The position numbers were made by a program, and so were the translations under genes. Positions 14,560-24,300 of a DNA stretch of 34,775 nucleotides are shown here, piece after piece. Below the pieces are notes generated by a model. It was not told the origin of the DNA. It ran no database searches and saw nothing but the letters and a program-made list of their open reading frames with translations. Numbering within the stretch: position 1 is the stretch's first letter; every line of letters starts with the position of its first letter. Origin of the DNA: an uncultured Clostridia bacterium (GTDB lineage: Bacteria > Bacillota > Clostridia > TANB77 > CAG-508); assembly GCA_944388775.1 (NCBI GenBank), contig CALXKC010000013.1, positions 1-34,775 of the forward strand, given 5' to 3'.

Positions 14560-17500
14560 ATGGAAGATATATTACACGTTGGATTGGATGTTGGCTCAAC
14601 AACAGTAAAAATTATTGTTATGGATGACAATAAAAATACAATATATAAAGACTACCGTAGACATTTTTCAGACACAAAAAACACAGTTTGCAAAGTGTTA
14701 GAAGATTTATTAAAAAGATACCCATATAATTCATTCACACTTGCATTAACAGGTTCTGGAGCTATGTCAGCTGCAAAATTTTTAGGGGTAGACTTCATTC
14801 AAGAAGTTGTATCTTGTAAAAGAGCAGTTGAAAAATACATTCCTAGAACTGATGTTGTAATTGAACTTGGTGGAGAAGATGCAAAAATAATATATTTTGA
14901 CCAATCAATTGAGCAACGTATGAATGGAACTTGTGCTGGAGGAACTGGAGCATTTTTAGACCAAATGGCTTCACTTCTACATACTGACACAGCAGGTCTT
15001 AATGAACTTGCAAAAGGATATGAAACAATTTATCCAATTGCATCAAGATGTGGTGTTTTTGCAAAAACTGATGTACAACCACTAATAAATGAAGGTGCTG
15101 CAAAAGAAGATATTGCTGCATCTATTTTCCAAGCAGTTGTTAATCAAACAATTAGTGGTCTTGCATGTGGTAGACCAATTAGAGGAAATGTAGCATTTTT
15201 AGGTGGTCCTTTAAATTATTTATCAGAATTAAGAAAAAGATTTATTGAAACTTTACAATTAACTCCTGATGAAGTTATCGTACCAGAAGAAGCTCACCTT
15301 TTAGTTGCAAAAGGTGCTGCCCTAGACTCAATGAATACAGATAGTATAACAACAACAGAGTTAGAACAAAAAATAGAAAATTTAAGAAACTCACATGATA
15401 ATACTACACAACCTTTAGATCCTTTATTTAAAAATAAAGAAGAATACCAAGCATTTAAAGAAAGGCACGATAAAGATAAAGTAGAAAAAGCAGATTTAGC
15501 CACTTATGAAGGTGACTGCTATTTAGGAATTGATGCTGGTTCTACAACAACAAAAATAGTTTTAATTGATAAAGATGGAAAACTTTTATATTCACTTTAT
15601 GGAAGCAATGAAGGTAATCCATTACAAAGTGTTATGAAGATGTTAAAACAACTATATTCTATACTACCTGAAAAAGCAATTTTAAGATATAGCGGTGTTA
15701 CAGGATATGGTGAAAAATTAATACAAACAGCTTTAAATGTTGATTTAAATGAAATTGAAACAATTGCACACTATACAGCAGCAAAAACATTTGAGCCAGA
15801 TGTTACAAGTATTGTTGACATCGGTGGTCAAGATATGAAATACATTAGAATGAAAAATGGTTCAATTGATAATATAATGCTAAATGAAGCATGTTCTTCA
15901 GGATGTGGTTCATTTATTGAGACATTTGCAAAAAGTTTGAATTTATCTATTGAAGAATTCGTAAAAGAAGCAATTGAAGCAAAAAGACCAGTTGACTTAG
16001 GTTCTCGTTGTACTGTTTTTATGAATTCTAAAATTAAACAAGCTCAAAAAGAAGGATATTCAGTTGGAGATATTTCAAGTGGTTTATCATATTCAGTTAT
16101 CAAAAATGCTATTCAAAAAGTTATGAAAGTAAGAGATGTTGAAACATTAGGAAACCATATAGTAGTTCAAGGTGGTACTTTCTATAATGATGCTGTTCTT
16201 CGTGCTTTTGAATTAATAGTTGGAAAAAATGTTGTAAGACCAGATATCTCTGGACTTATGGGAGCATATGGAATGGCTCTACTTTCTAAAGAACAATATG
16301 AAGCAAATTTAGACATGGAATATACTTCAACAATTTTAAGAACTGAAGAAATTGACAATTTAAAAATAAAAATTACACATACACGTTGTAATAACTGTGA
16401 AAACCATTGTAAATTAACAATTAATAAATTTAGTAATGGACAAATACATGTGTCAGGAAACCGTTGTGAAAAAGGTGCAGGTGTTGTAACAAAATCTAAA
16501 CCATTACCTAATTTAGTTGCATACAAATATCAAAGAATCTTTGATTATAAACCTTTAGATGAACAATATGCAACTAGAGGAACAATAGGAATCCCTAGAG
16601 TTTTGAATATGTATGAAGATTATCCTTTCTGGTTCACATTCTTAACTTCATTAGGTTTCCGTGTAATTCTATCAGAAAAAAGTACACGCAAAACTTATGA
16701 AAAAGGAATGGAATCAATGCCATCTGAATCAGTTTGCTATCCTGCAAAACTTTCACATGGACATATAGAAAGCTTACTTGAACAAGGTATAAAAACAATA
16801 TTTTACCCTTGTATACCATATTCAAGAAAAGAATATGAAAAAGCAGATAACCACTATAACTGCCCTATTGTAATTTCATATTCAGAAGTTTTGAAAAACA
16901 ATGTAGAAGGATTAAAAAATCCTGATATTAAATTTATAAACCCATTCTTACCTTTTGATAAGAAAAATCTTGTTAAAAAGGTTATGGAATTAGACGAATT
17001 TAAAGGATATAATTTTACAAAAGAAGAACTAAACGAAGCTGTAGATAAAGCAGAAGCAGAATACCAAAAATGCAAAAATGATATCAGAACAAAAGGTGCT
17101 GAAACAGTAAGATATATTGAGGAAAATCACCTAAAAGGAATAGTACTTGCAGGACGTCCATATCATGTTGATCCAGAAATAAATCATGGTATTGACACAT
17201 TAATAACTTCATTAGGTCTTTGTGTTTTAACAGAAGATAGCGTTTCAGATAAAACAGAAGCAAAACGTCCTCTTCGTGTTGTTGACCAATGGGTATATCA
17301 TGCAAGACTTTATGCAGCAGCTGATTTTGTTGGAAAACATGATAGTTTAGAATTAGTACAATTAAATTCATTTGGTTGTGGTGTAGATGCTGTTACAACA
17401 GACCAAGTTGAAGAAATATTATCAAGTTACAACAAAATGTATACATTAATTAAAATAGACGAAGTAAACAACTTAGGAGCTGTAAGAATCCGTATTCGTT

Positions 17501-18912
17501 CTTTACTTGCTAGTATGAAAAAGAGAGCACAAGAAAAGAAAGAAGAAAAAGCTGACGGAGACTACGGAATTAAGAAAAAAATCTTTACTAAAGAAATGCG
17601 TAAGGATTACACAATTTTAATGCCACAAATGGCTCCAATACACTTTGATTTATTGGAAAGTGCTGTAAAATCATCTGGATATAATCTAAAATTACTAAGA
17701 AACTGCACACAAAAAACAGTTGAGACAGGCTTAAAATATGTAAATAATGATGCTTGTTATCCATCAATATTAACAACTGGACAAATGATTGAGGCACTAC
17801 AATCTGGAGAATATGACTTAAATAAAACTGCTTTAATCATGTCACAAACAGGTGGTGGATGTAGAGCAACAAACTACATAGGATTTATACGTAAAGCCTT
17901 AAAAGATGCTGGATTTGAAAATGTACCAGTAATTTCATTTAATATTGTTGGTATGGAAAAAATGCCTGGATTTAAAATAACAGCTCCATTAATTGAAAAA
18001 TTATTAAAAACTGTTATATATGGTGATTTACTACAAAAAATGCTAACAAAAAATAGAGCATATGAAGTAAATAAAGGTGAAACAAAAAAACTATTTGATA
18101 CATGGATGGAAAAATGTAAAAAGCTATTACAAAAATCAACAAATAAAGAATTTAAACAAAGTATTTATGACATAGTAAATGATTTTGAAAAAATAGAATT
18201 AGATACATCTGTTGAAAAACCTCGTGTAGGTATAGTTGGAGAAGTTTTAATTAAATATCATCCATTTGGAAATAACTATGTTGCAGATTTACTTGAACAA
18301 GAAGGTGCAGAAGTAATCCTTCCAGATTTTATGGGATTTGTTAAATTTATGGCAACACACAAAATTACATTTAATAAACTATTAAACACAAATAAAACAT
18401 CTTCAAAACTTATGAAAGTTGCAATAAAATTAATAGATTTACTTGAAAAAGATGTAAGAGCAGCATTAGCAAGTTCTAAGAAAGGATATTTACCACCATG
18501 TGATATTTGGCATCTTGAAGATAAAGTAAAAGATGTATTATCTATCGGAAATCAAACAGGTGAAGGTTGGTTCCTAACTGCTGAAATGATTGAGTACATA
18601 GAACATGATATTCCAAATATTGTTTGTGTTCAACCATTTGCATGTTTACCTAACCATGTTGTTGGAAAAGGTGTTATAAAGACTATTCGTAGCATGTATC
18701 CTGATGCAAATATTTCTCCTGTTGATTATGATCCAGGGGCAAGTGAAGCAAACCAAGCTAACAGAATTAAATTGTTAATGACTGTTGCTAAAGATAATTT
18801 GAAGGCTAAACAAAATCGTAAAAAGGCTATTGAAAAAGAAAATGAAGAGGTTAAAGTTTCTGAAGATAGTATAAAAGAAAGTACTACAAACAATACAGAA
18901 ATAATTTCCTAA
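14560..18912 (+). CDS. Giant 2-hydroxyacyl-CoA dehydratase activase-related protein
   Basis: 1450 residues of the BadF/HgdC activator superfamily. Two ATPase modules come first. Module one (4-255) has GLDVGSTTVKIIVMD, ELGGEDAKI, NGTCAGGTGAF with Cys125, and SRCGVFAKTD with Cys164. Module two (about 321-585) has GIDAGSTTTKIVLID, DIGGQDMKYI, EACSSGCGSF and SRCTVFMNSK. The cysteines match those that hold the bridging 4Fe-4S cluster in activators. A Cys cluster (TRCNNCENHCKLTI), a DUF2229 region (MPSESVCYPAKLSHGHIE, FYPCIPYSRKEYE) and an HgdB-like C-terminal half (NDACYPSILTTGQMIE, MSQTGGGCRATNYIGFIRKA) follow. Activators use ATP to push an electron into a dehydratase; this fused form is common in Clostridia but its substrate is unknown. 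I start at the ATG at 14560, just after AAAGG; the upstream frame overlaps the promoter. Confidence 0.9.
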   Translation: MEDILHVGLDVGSTTVKIIVMDDNKNTIYKDYRRHFSDTKNTVCKVLEDLLKRYPYNSFTLALTGSGAMSAAKFLGVDFIQEVVSCKRAVEKYIPRTDVVIELGGEDAKIIYFDQSIEQRMNGTCAGGTGAFLDQMASLLHTDTAGLNELAKGYETIYPIASRCGVFAKTDVQPLINEGAAKEDIAASIFQAVVNQTISGLACGRPIRGNVAFLGGPLNYLSELRKRFIETLQLTPDEVIVPEEAHLLVAKGAALDSMNTDSITTTELEQKIENLRNSHDNTTQPLDPLFKNKEEYQAFKERHDKDKVEKADLATYEGDCYLGIDAGSTTTKIVLIDKDGKLLYSLYGSNEGNPLQSVMKMLKQLYSILPEKAILRYSGVTGYGEKLIQTALNVDLNEIETIAHYTAAKTFEPDVTSIVDIGGQDMKYIRMKNGSIDNIMLNEACSSGCGSFIETFAKSLNLSIEEFVKEAIEAKRPVDLGSRCTVFMNSKIKQAQKEGYSVGDISSGLSYSVIKNAIQKVMKVRDVETLGNHIVVQGGTFYNDAVLRAFELIVGKNVVRPDISGLMGAYGMALLSKEQYEANLDMEYTSTILRTEEIDNLKIKITHTRCNNCENHCKLTINKFSNGQIHVSGNRCEKGAGVVTKSKPLPNLVAYKYQRIFDYKPLDEQYATRGTIGIPRVLNMYEDYPFWFTFLTSLGFRVILSEKSTRKTYEKGMESMPSESVCYPAKLSHGHIESLLEQGIKTIFYPCIPYSRKEYEKADNHYNCPIVISYSEVLKNNVEGLKNPDIKFINPFLPFDKKNLVKKVMELDEFKGYNFTKEELNEAVDKAEAEYQKCKNDIRTKGAETVRYIEENHLKGIVLAGRPYHVDPEINHGIDTLITSLGLCVLTEDSVSDKTEAKRPLRVVDQWVYHARLYAAADFVGKHDSLELVQLNSFGCGVDAVTTDQVEEILSSYNKMYTLIKIDEVNNLGAVRIRIRSLLASMKKRAQEKKEEKADGDYGIKKKIFTKEMRKDYTILMPQMAPIHFDLLESAVKSSGYNLKLLRNCTQKTVETGLKYVNNDACYPSILTTGQMIEALQSGEYDLNKTALIMSQTGGGCRATNYIGFIRKALKDAGFENVPVISFNIVGMEKMPGFKITAPLIEKLLKTVIYGDLLQKMLTKNRAYEVNKGETKKLFDTWMEKCKKLLQKSTNKEFKQSIYDIVNDFEKIELDTSVEKPRVGIVGEVLIKYHPFGNNYVADLLEQEGAEVILPDFMGFVKFMATHKITFNKLLNTNKTSSKLMKVAIKLIDLLEKDVRAALASSKKGYLPPCDIWHLEDKVKDVLSIGNQTGEGWFLTAEMIEYIEHDIPNIVCVQPFACLPNHVVGKGVIKTIRSMYPDANISPVDYDPGASEANQANRIKLLMTVAKDNLKAKQNRKKAIEKENEEVKVSEDSIKESTTNNTEIIS

Positions 18913-18934
18913 TTATTGGAATATTTTTAAAAAT

Positions 18935-18963
18935 TTGACATATAATAAAATGTGAGTTATAAT
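18935..18963 (+). promoter_or_regulatory. Perfect consensus promoter of the antisense (antitoxin) RNA
   Basis: TTGACA (18935-18940), 17 nt, TATAAT (18958-18963). No ORF with a ribosome site follows before the terminator at 19003-19042, so it drives a short noncoding RNA of about 75 nt. Confidence 0.85.
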
Positions 18964-18969
18964 ATACTC

Positions 18970-19046
18970 AAGACGTCGATAGCAAATCAAGTAAATGATG
19001 TAAAAAGACTAGGAAGTCTCTCAAAACTTTTCCTAGTCTTTTCCTT
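18970..19046 (+). ncRNA. Candidate antitoxin RNA (RNA II-like)
   Basis: Predicted from the consensus promoter to the shared terminator, about 75 nt. The 5' part holds AATCAAGTAAATGATG (18985-19000). Its TCAAGTAAATGA is exactly complementary to the toxin mRNA between the ribosome site and start region, and its AATCAAGTAAAT to a second site in the toxin ORF. The 3' part is the terminator hairpin, which is complementary to the toxin mRNA terminator because both are read from the same DNA. Length, position and pairing plan match RNA II of the Enterococcus par locus. Inference; no expression data. Confidence 0.6.
19003..19042. terminator. Shared bidirectional terminator
   Basis: Perfect 13-bp arms AAAAGACTAGGAA (19003-19015) and TTCCTAGTCTTTT (19030-19042), T-rich on both outgoing strands. 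It can end both convergent RNAs. Confidence 0.9.
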
Positions 19047-19050
19047 TTGT

Positions 19051-19119
19051 CTAGTCCTTTAAGTGTTTTACAATCAAGTAAATCAAATAAAGTTTCAACA
19101 CTTTTAGCAAATCTTTCAA
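19051..19119 (-). CDS. Candidate type I toxin peptide (Fst-like layout)
   Basis: A 22-codon frame beginning MKDLLKVLKLYLIYL, rich in Leu, Ile and Lys, with basic ends and TAG stop. It would form a strongly amphipathic or membrane-inserting helix. AAAGGAGG (19138-19131) precedes it; the start is uncertain between TTG at 19119 (11 nt spacing) and a rarer ATT at 19125 (5 nt spacing, adding Ile-Tyr). The predicted mRNA starts near 19157 with a 5-bp stem-loop (19142-19156) directly before the ribosome site and ends at the shared terminator, about 155 nt. The first residues MKDL equal those of enterococcal Fst, but the rest does not, so I claim the layout, not homology. Toxicity is untested. Confidence 0.5.
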   Translation of the reverse strand: MKDLLKVLKLYLIYLIVKHLKD

Positions 19120-19163
19120 GTAAATGACAACCTCCTTTCTACCTTTTGGCGAAAGGCATGTTT

Positions 19164-19192
19164 AATATATAACAAAAGAACTGTTTAGTCAA
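19164..19192 (-). promoter_or_regulatory. Promoter of the toxin mRNA
   Basis: Minus strand TTGACT (19192-19187), 17 nt, TATATT (19169-19164), with the predicted start about 19157 and the AAAGGAGG ribosome site about 20 nt downstream. Confidence 0.75.
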
Positions 19193-19223
19193 TATATAAA
19201 TCATCGGTAAATTAAATTTTGCT

Positions 19224-19252
19224 TTGCTAATAGTAATTAATTGTGTTATACT
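19224..19252 (+). promoter_or_regulatory. Promoter of the J-domain gene
   Basis: TTGCTA (19224-19229), 17 nt, TATACT (19247-19252), 34 nt before the ATG. Confidence 0.65.
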
Positions 19253-19286
19253 ATATACATAAAAATCAAATGAAAGGATTTTATAA

Positions 19287-19946
19287 ATGAACAAAAATTA
19301 TTATGATATTCTACAAATAAATCAGAATGCTTCGCTAGAAATAATTGAAAAAGCATATAAAACACTTGCAAAAAAATATCATCCAGATTTACAAGAAGAA
19401 AATAATAAAAAAGAAGCAGAGGAAATCTTAAAAGAAATAAATGAAGCATATGAAATATTATCTAATCCAGATAAAAAAGCCTTATATGACCAAAATTTGA
19501 AGAATGAAACTATATCTCAAGAAGATTATGAAAAAATGTATGTACAAAATGAAGAATTAAAAGAAGAACTTAATAATTTGAAAAATAACACTCCAAATAC
19601 TCAATATTCAAATATAAATCAAGAAAACTTTGAAGCAATAAAAAAAGAAGAACAAGAATTAGAATATAAAAGAAGGCAACTTCAATATCAAGAACAAATA
19701 GAACAAGCAAGACAAAAAGCATATCATGATGCATATATTCAAGATTTAAAAAATCGTGGGTATAGAATTAAATATAAAAAATCAATAAAAGACTACTTGA
19801 AAGGAATAATTTCTATCATTATTGTTATAATTATATTGATATTATTGTGGCATATTCCTTTTATACAAAACTTTTTTATGAATTTGTATGAAAATAATGA
19901 ATCTATACATTATGCTGTTAATTTTTTTACTAATTTATTTAATTAA
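19287..19946 (+). CDS. Membrane-anchored J-domain protein
   Basis: 219 residues. An N-terminal J domain (4-66, [17 protein letters not shown], with the essential His32-Pro33-Asp34 in KKYHPDL and [16 protein letters not shown]) recruits and stimulates an Hsp70 such as DnaK. A Gln/Glu/Lys-rich coiled-coil linker follows (about 75-150, [17 protein letters not shown]), then one membrane segment (about 170-190, [18 protein letters not shown]). The G/F-rich and zinc domains of true DnaJ are missing, so this is a class C J-protein that places Hsp70 at the membrane. GAAAGGATT precedes the ATG. It has its own promoter and a strong terminator and is convergent with the secretion-like cluster. Its client is unknown. 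Confidence 0.88.
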   Translation: MNKNYYDILQINQNASLEIIEKAYKTLAKKYHPDLQEENNKKEAEEILKEINEAYEILSNPDKKALYDQNLKNETISQEDYEKMYVQNEELKEELNNLKNNTPNTQYSNINQENFEAIKKEEQELEYKRRQLQYQEQIEQARQKAYHDAYIQDLKNRGYRIKYKKSIKDYLKGIISIIIVIIILILLWHIPFIQNFFMNLYENNESIHYAVNFFTNLFN

Positions 19947-19953
19947 TATTAAT

Positions 19954-19993
19954 AAAAACTGAAATACTAGATTTTCTAAATATTTCAGTTTTT
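19954..19993. terminator. Bidirectional terminator between the J-protein gene and the secretion cluster
   Basis: AAAAACTGAAATA (19954-19966) pairs perfectly with TATTTCAGTTTTT (19981-19993); T-runs on both strands. It ends the J-protein transcript and the long leftward T4SS operon. Confidence 0.9.
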
Positions 19994-20017
19994 TTGTATT
20001 CTTTTAATTCTCAATAT

Positions 20018-21331
20018 TTACTCTTGTACGCTAAATGACATTACAAATTCATAATTATCTTTTAGTTGCATAATTATTGTATTTTCTTTTTGCTCATCGG
20101 AATTTTTATCATTCAAAATAATTGTTTGCATATACGTTTCATTTTCTTGATTATAAGTCGTATACTCAACATTATAAATAGATGGATAATTTTCATCCAT
20201 ATATTTTTCAAAGTCTTCTAAAGTTGAAAAATTATTTGCTTTAAAAGTATCGTCCAGCTTATTATATATATATTTAAAATCTCTTAAATTTAATGCTTGT
20301 ATTATCTTTTCTATGTTCATAGCAACTTTTTTTGTGTTTTCTAAACTATCATACTGCTCTGCAAACTCAGGCAATATCACTGTATACGTATCTAATAATA
20401 CTTTGTACTTCATAACGGTTGTTTCTTCAAATATATAATAATTACCATTTTTATCTATACATGTATATTGAGTGCCATTTTCTGTAACATCTTTTTTATA
20501 TTTATCGATTGTTATTGTCAATAAATAATTAATATTATTATTAACGTATTCTTTATATGCATCAATATTTTCAAATTTCGCAGTTTTATAATCCTGGTCT
20601 AATAACTCATATGAGCTATCAATATCATTTATTAATAAGCTTTTAAAATTTGATAGATAATCATTTATTACCGTAGTATCTTCCACATTAACAAAAGTAA
20701 AAGTATTATAATCATTTTTCGGTATTTCCGTTAATTTTGTTGTATAGCTTTCTAAATCTTTCTCGTCTTGATAGTTTTGTATTACATATGAAGTAGGATA
20801 AATATAGAAAGTATTATTTTTAGAGTCAATTTCTACGATTATTTGAAATGCTACTTTGTTTTGCTCCACATTATTTGAAAAATTACCATATACAAAAAAT
20901 GTTCTAATATTAACAGCACTTTCCTTACAATACATTTTATCTATCCATATATTTAATTTTAAATCATTCATTTGCTCTTCTGATAAATCTGAACCTATCA
21001 CATTATCAATAACTTCTATAATATTATTTACCGTTATTCTATTTTTGTCTAAATAATCCGTATTAATCATATTATAAACAGATTCTGTTCCACCATCTAC
21101 TATAGCATATGCGTACTTCCCTATAATATTTTTTACAGCATAATAATCATTTCTATTTGTAACTTGCTCTACAGATTGATTTATTTCTACATTTGACACA
21201 TCATGCTCAAAGTCAGTATCTTGATAATCTGATCCCTGTGTTTTCCTTTGCTTTGCTAAAAAAATAAGTGAAATTATAATAATTATAATTATAGCTAATA
21301 TAACAAAAATTAAAGTTTTAATCTTATTCAA
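20018..21331 (-). CDS. Membrane-anchored protein with repeated NTF2-like modules (T4SS-associated)
   Basis: 437 residues, last gene of the leftward secretion operon. One N-terminal membrane segment (7-26) is followed by an acidic linker and an outside domain built of what look like three related modules, at about 61-185, 221-318 and 336-430. Each opens with a similar helix and loop (VYNMINTDYLDKN; YELLDQDYKTAKFENIDAYK; YNKLDDTFKANNFSTLEDFE) and continues in beta strands. The pattern suits the NTF2-like fold used by VirB8 and TcpC. The start is TTG at 21331 with AGGGGG 8 nt before it. It sits 12 nt after the hydrolase gene. I infer a structural role in the envelope part of the machine; no family match is certain. 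Confidence 0.6.
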   Translation of the reverse strand: MNKIKTLIFVILAIIIIIIISLIFLAKQRKTQGSDYQDTDFEHDVSNVEINQSVEQVTNRNDYYAVKNIIGKYAYAIVDGGTESVYNMINTDYLDKNRITVNNIIEVIDNVIGSDLSEEQMNDLKLNIWIDKMYCKESAVNIRTFFVYGNFSNNVEQNKVAFQIIVEIDSKNNTFYIYPTSYVIQNYQDEKDLESYTTKLTEIPKNDYNTFTFVNVEDTTVINDYLSNFKSLLINDIDSSYELLDQDYKTAKFENIDAYKEYVNNNINYLLTITIDKYKKDVTENGTQYTCIDKNGNYYIFEETTVMKYKVLLDTYTVILPEFAEQYDSLENTKKVAMNIEKIIQALNLRDFKYIYNKLDDTFKANNFSTLEDFEKYMDENYPSIYNVEYTTYNQENETYMQTIILNDKNSDEQKENTIIMQLKDNYEFVMSFSVQE

Positions 21332-21343
21332 TTAAAATTCCCC

Positions 21344-24300
21344 CTAACTTTGCGGTGGTCGTATTACTTTAAGTATACTTCCTTTAGTATATCCAGACAC
21401 ACTACTTTCTGGTAATTCCTCTGTTCCCGGAGAACTTATAGATTCATCTCCTCCACAATTATATACTCTAAATCTATCACCAGCATCCCCAGCAACAATT
21501 TCAACGTGTCCTGAATACGTAATTATATCACCTGGCTGTGCTTCTGAAACGCTAACCTCTTGCCATCCCCATGGATTAGATGTAAACGTACTGCTAGTTT
21601 TTTGATATCCCTCAAATTCAGTAAATCCTGCCTCATATAAAACCCATGATACATAAGAACTACAATCTACCGTTCTAACACTACTAGTTATTGGAATATT
21701 AATTCCAGCCTGAGCATATGTATATCCATTTTCTCTTAAATATGCATGACATTCTATTGCTTTTTCAACAATCGTTCCTCCTGCTGAATTTGAACACCAT
21801 TTATCGATCCTATCATAATACCCAGTTTTAAATAATATCCATTCTGATTTTCTTCTATTTTCAAGTCCAGCCATATAATTGCCATTAGATGTATTTGGCA
21901 TCGCCATATAATTTTGATATAAAGGATGATTATACATTGAATCATTAGCCGCCACTCTATATTCGTCATCAGTTTCCTGATTCCAATAACTATTATATGC
22001 CTCAACAAAGTTCTTTCCATTACGTGTAGTAAAGGCTCCTGATGAACCACAATTATATATCCTACTTACTAATGCATATTTTTGATATTGAGTTAAACCT
22101 AGACCAGATGTCCTTTCTTCTACAGTTTGTAATGCACTTTGTACTTCCTCTTTTTCTAAAGCATCAACAAACTCCACATCTATATATGATCCTATACTAA
22201 CATCATATCCTGCTGCCAAAAATCTATCTAAAAAACCACTATTATAAATATCTATTCCATAACCTACGGTAGGATGTCCAGCTCCATCATCTCCAACAAT
22301 ATACTTTGTACCATCTTCACTCAATCCTGTACATCCTTCCCATGAATGTAAATATTCTATAAAAGTATCTAAACCACCCATAGAAGAACCAGTATCCTGA
22401 AATTGTGCTAAATCATATATACTAAAGTCGAATGTTAATTCACCCCAAGGTACATTTGTTGCTTTATAAATCAAGTATTTTGTTAAATCTAATAAATTAG
22501 CTGTTCTCTCATTATTTTCAATAATTGTAAACAAATAATCAGATGTTCTAACCTTAGATATCATATCATGATCGTTATATAATTTAACAAATACATTTTC
22601 TCTACCTTCTGTTTTATATTCACCTTTTTCATAAGTATTTGAAATTGTATGTGTATCAGTTATTAAATGTTCTAAAATATCATAATAATATGTTTCATCA
22701 ATATATACTGGATTACCATTCTCATCAAAAACAAGATTTCCATTTTCATCTACTTTTTGATGTGTATATACACCTTCAGCATTATCAACGACAACATTAT
22801 CTGCTCCTTTTGTTGTGCTTGACGTTTCAGTTACTTTTCCAGGAACTTCAATAACCTTTTCTTCCTCTTTTCCTAAATTTAACACAGCTTCACTATAACT
22901 ATTTTCTTGATATGTTTTTACACACCATGTACTAACATATGTAATATTCACTTTCGTACTTACTGTTTCAGTAGTAAACTCTCTAGAATTAGTTACATGC
23001 CAATCAACATCAAATTGTTCTATAGTAGCATCTGTCATCTGCTCTGTCGTCTCAATAGTATGCGTTGTTCTAACTTCGTCTTGAACTGCAACAACTATCT
23101 CGGAATTCATTACTTCATTTGCTAAATCATCAACAAAATCTTCATAATCCGTATCTATGTAGAAATACAATAAATATTCATATGGCATGACATATTTTTC
23201 TAAAGCTGTCTTTAAGCTCATAGAATTATTGGTTTTTACCTCAATCGAACCATCTTCACTCATACTCCAAGAAGCTATAACTACATTTCTTTCATCATCT
23301 AAAGTATAACATTTAATTGCTTCTTCTATATTTCCATTATCTACATATCCTTGCATAGTTTCTTGTGATACATATCTCATGTTTATTATCCTTGATTCGA
23401 CACTATCTGTATATGTTATATCACTAACTTCTGTTGCCTCAAGTCCAGTATGGTCAGCCTTAAAATATTCATCTATACTATTAACTATTCCCTGAGCATA
23501 TTTTTCTACTCCATCATTTGCAATAACACTTGCATCTGGATCTTTATTTAAATTTCCACCTATTGCAACTACTGATGGAAAACCAGCAACAACTGAATTC
23601 TCAATAATATTTAAAGATGAAGCATTTCCTTCTGCATCTACACATTTTACCGTATCTTCTCCTGCTGATAAATTACTTAATCCCATAGATGATGATATAT
23701 TTTCTGCTAAAATATTAGCAAGCTGTTGTGAAACTTGATCTCCTTCTTTATATATAGTTTCAACTCCAACTTCATCTCCATCTCCGAAATAAATCTGAAT
23801 ACATAAATCTGGATTTGCTTTTCTTGCACGCTCTGCTCTGTCTTCTGGTTCTACACCATCTGGATTACGGGATGTACTCCCTGTTTGAACAACTTTAATA
23901 TTCGAATACTTATTTAATAATTCTTCTACTCTCTCTGCAACTTCAATCGTTAACTCTTCTTCTTTTAGCCCTTTTTCTTCATTAACTATTCCTGTATCAT
24001 TACCACTATTTCTTCCTGCTGCAATTGCTACAACATATTCTTCTCCTTCCACACCTATTTCTTCTCTAGAATCGTTTGCTCTTGACGTTGTAGCTAATCT
24101 AGTTTCATTATTTTCATCATTTAATATAACTTGTCCTTGTGTACTATTCTCTAATAAAGCGTTAACTGTACTAGACTTAACATATCCTTCTATAGCATCC
24201 TCTGTTTTTACCTTTAAATATATTGTTTGCTGACCTGTAAGTGCATTGTTATCTATCTTGTATTCTCCTTGGTAAGTAACAATATCATTCTTTTTTAATT

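Larger units (their letters stand above)
18985..19127. repeat. Three copies of a 12-nt direct repeat in the toxin-antitoxin locus
   Basis: AATCAAGTAAAT at 18985-18996 (extended as TCAAGTAAATGA to 18998), AATCAAGTAAAT at 19072-19083, and TCAAGTAAATGA at 19116-19127. The first lies in the rightward RNA, the other two in the leftward RNA, so they let the two transcripts base-pair outside their shared terminator, as the DRa/DRb repeats do in par. Confidence 0.85.
18913..19286. other. Intergenic region holding a candidate type I toxin-antitoxin locus
   Basis: Between the activase gene and the J-domain gene lie three strong promoter matches, one bidirectional terminator, three copies of a 12-nt repeat and a tiny ORF. 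The parts are listed separately. Confidence 0.7.

Noticed and set aside
18970-19160. 6S RNA or other housekeeping RNA in the activase/J-protein gap
   Set aside because: No long imperfect duplex with central bubble; two opposing promoters and a central bidirectional terminator argue for two convergent RNAs.
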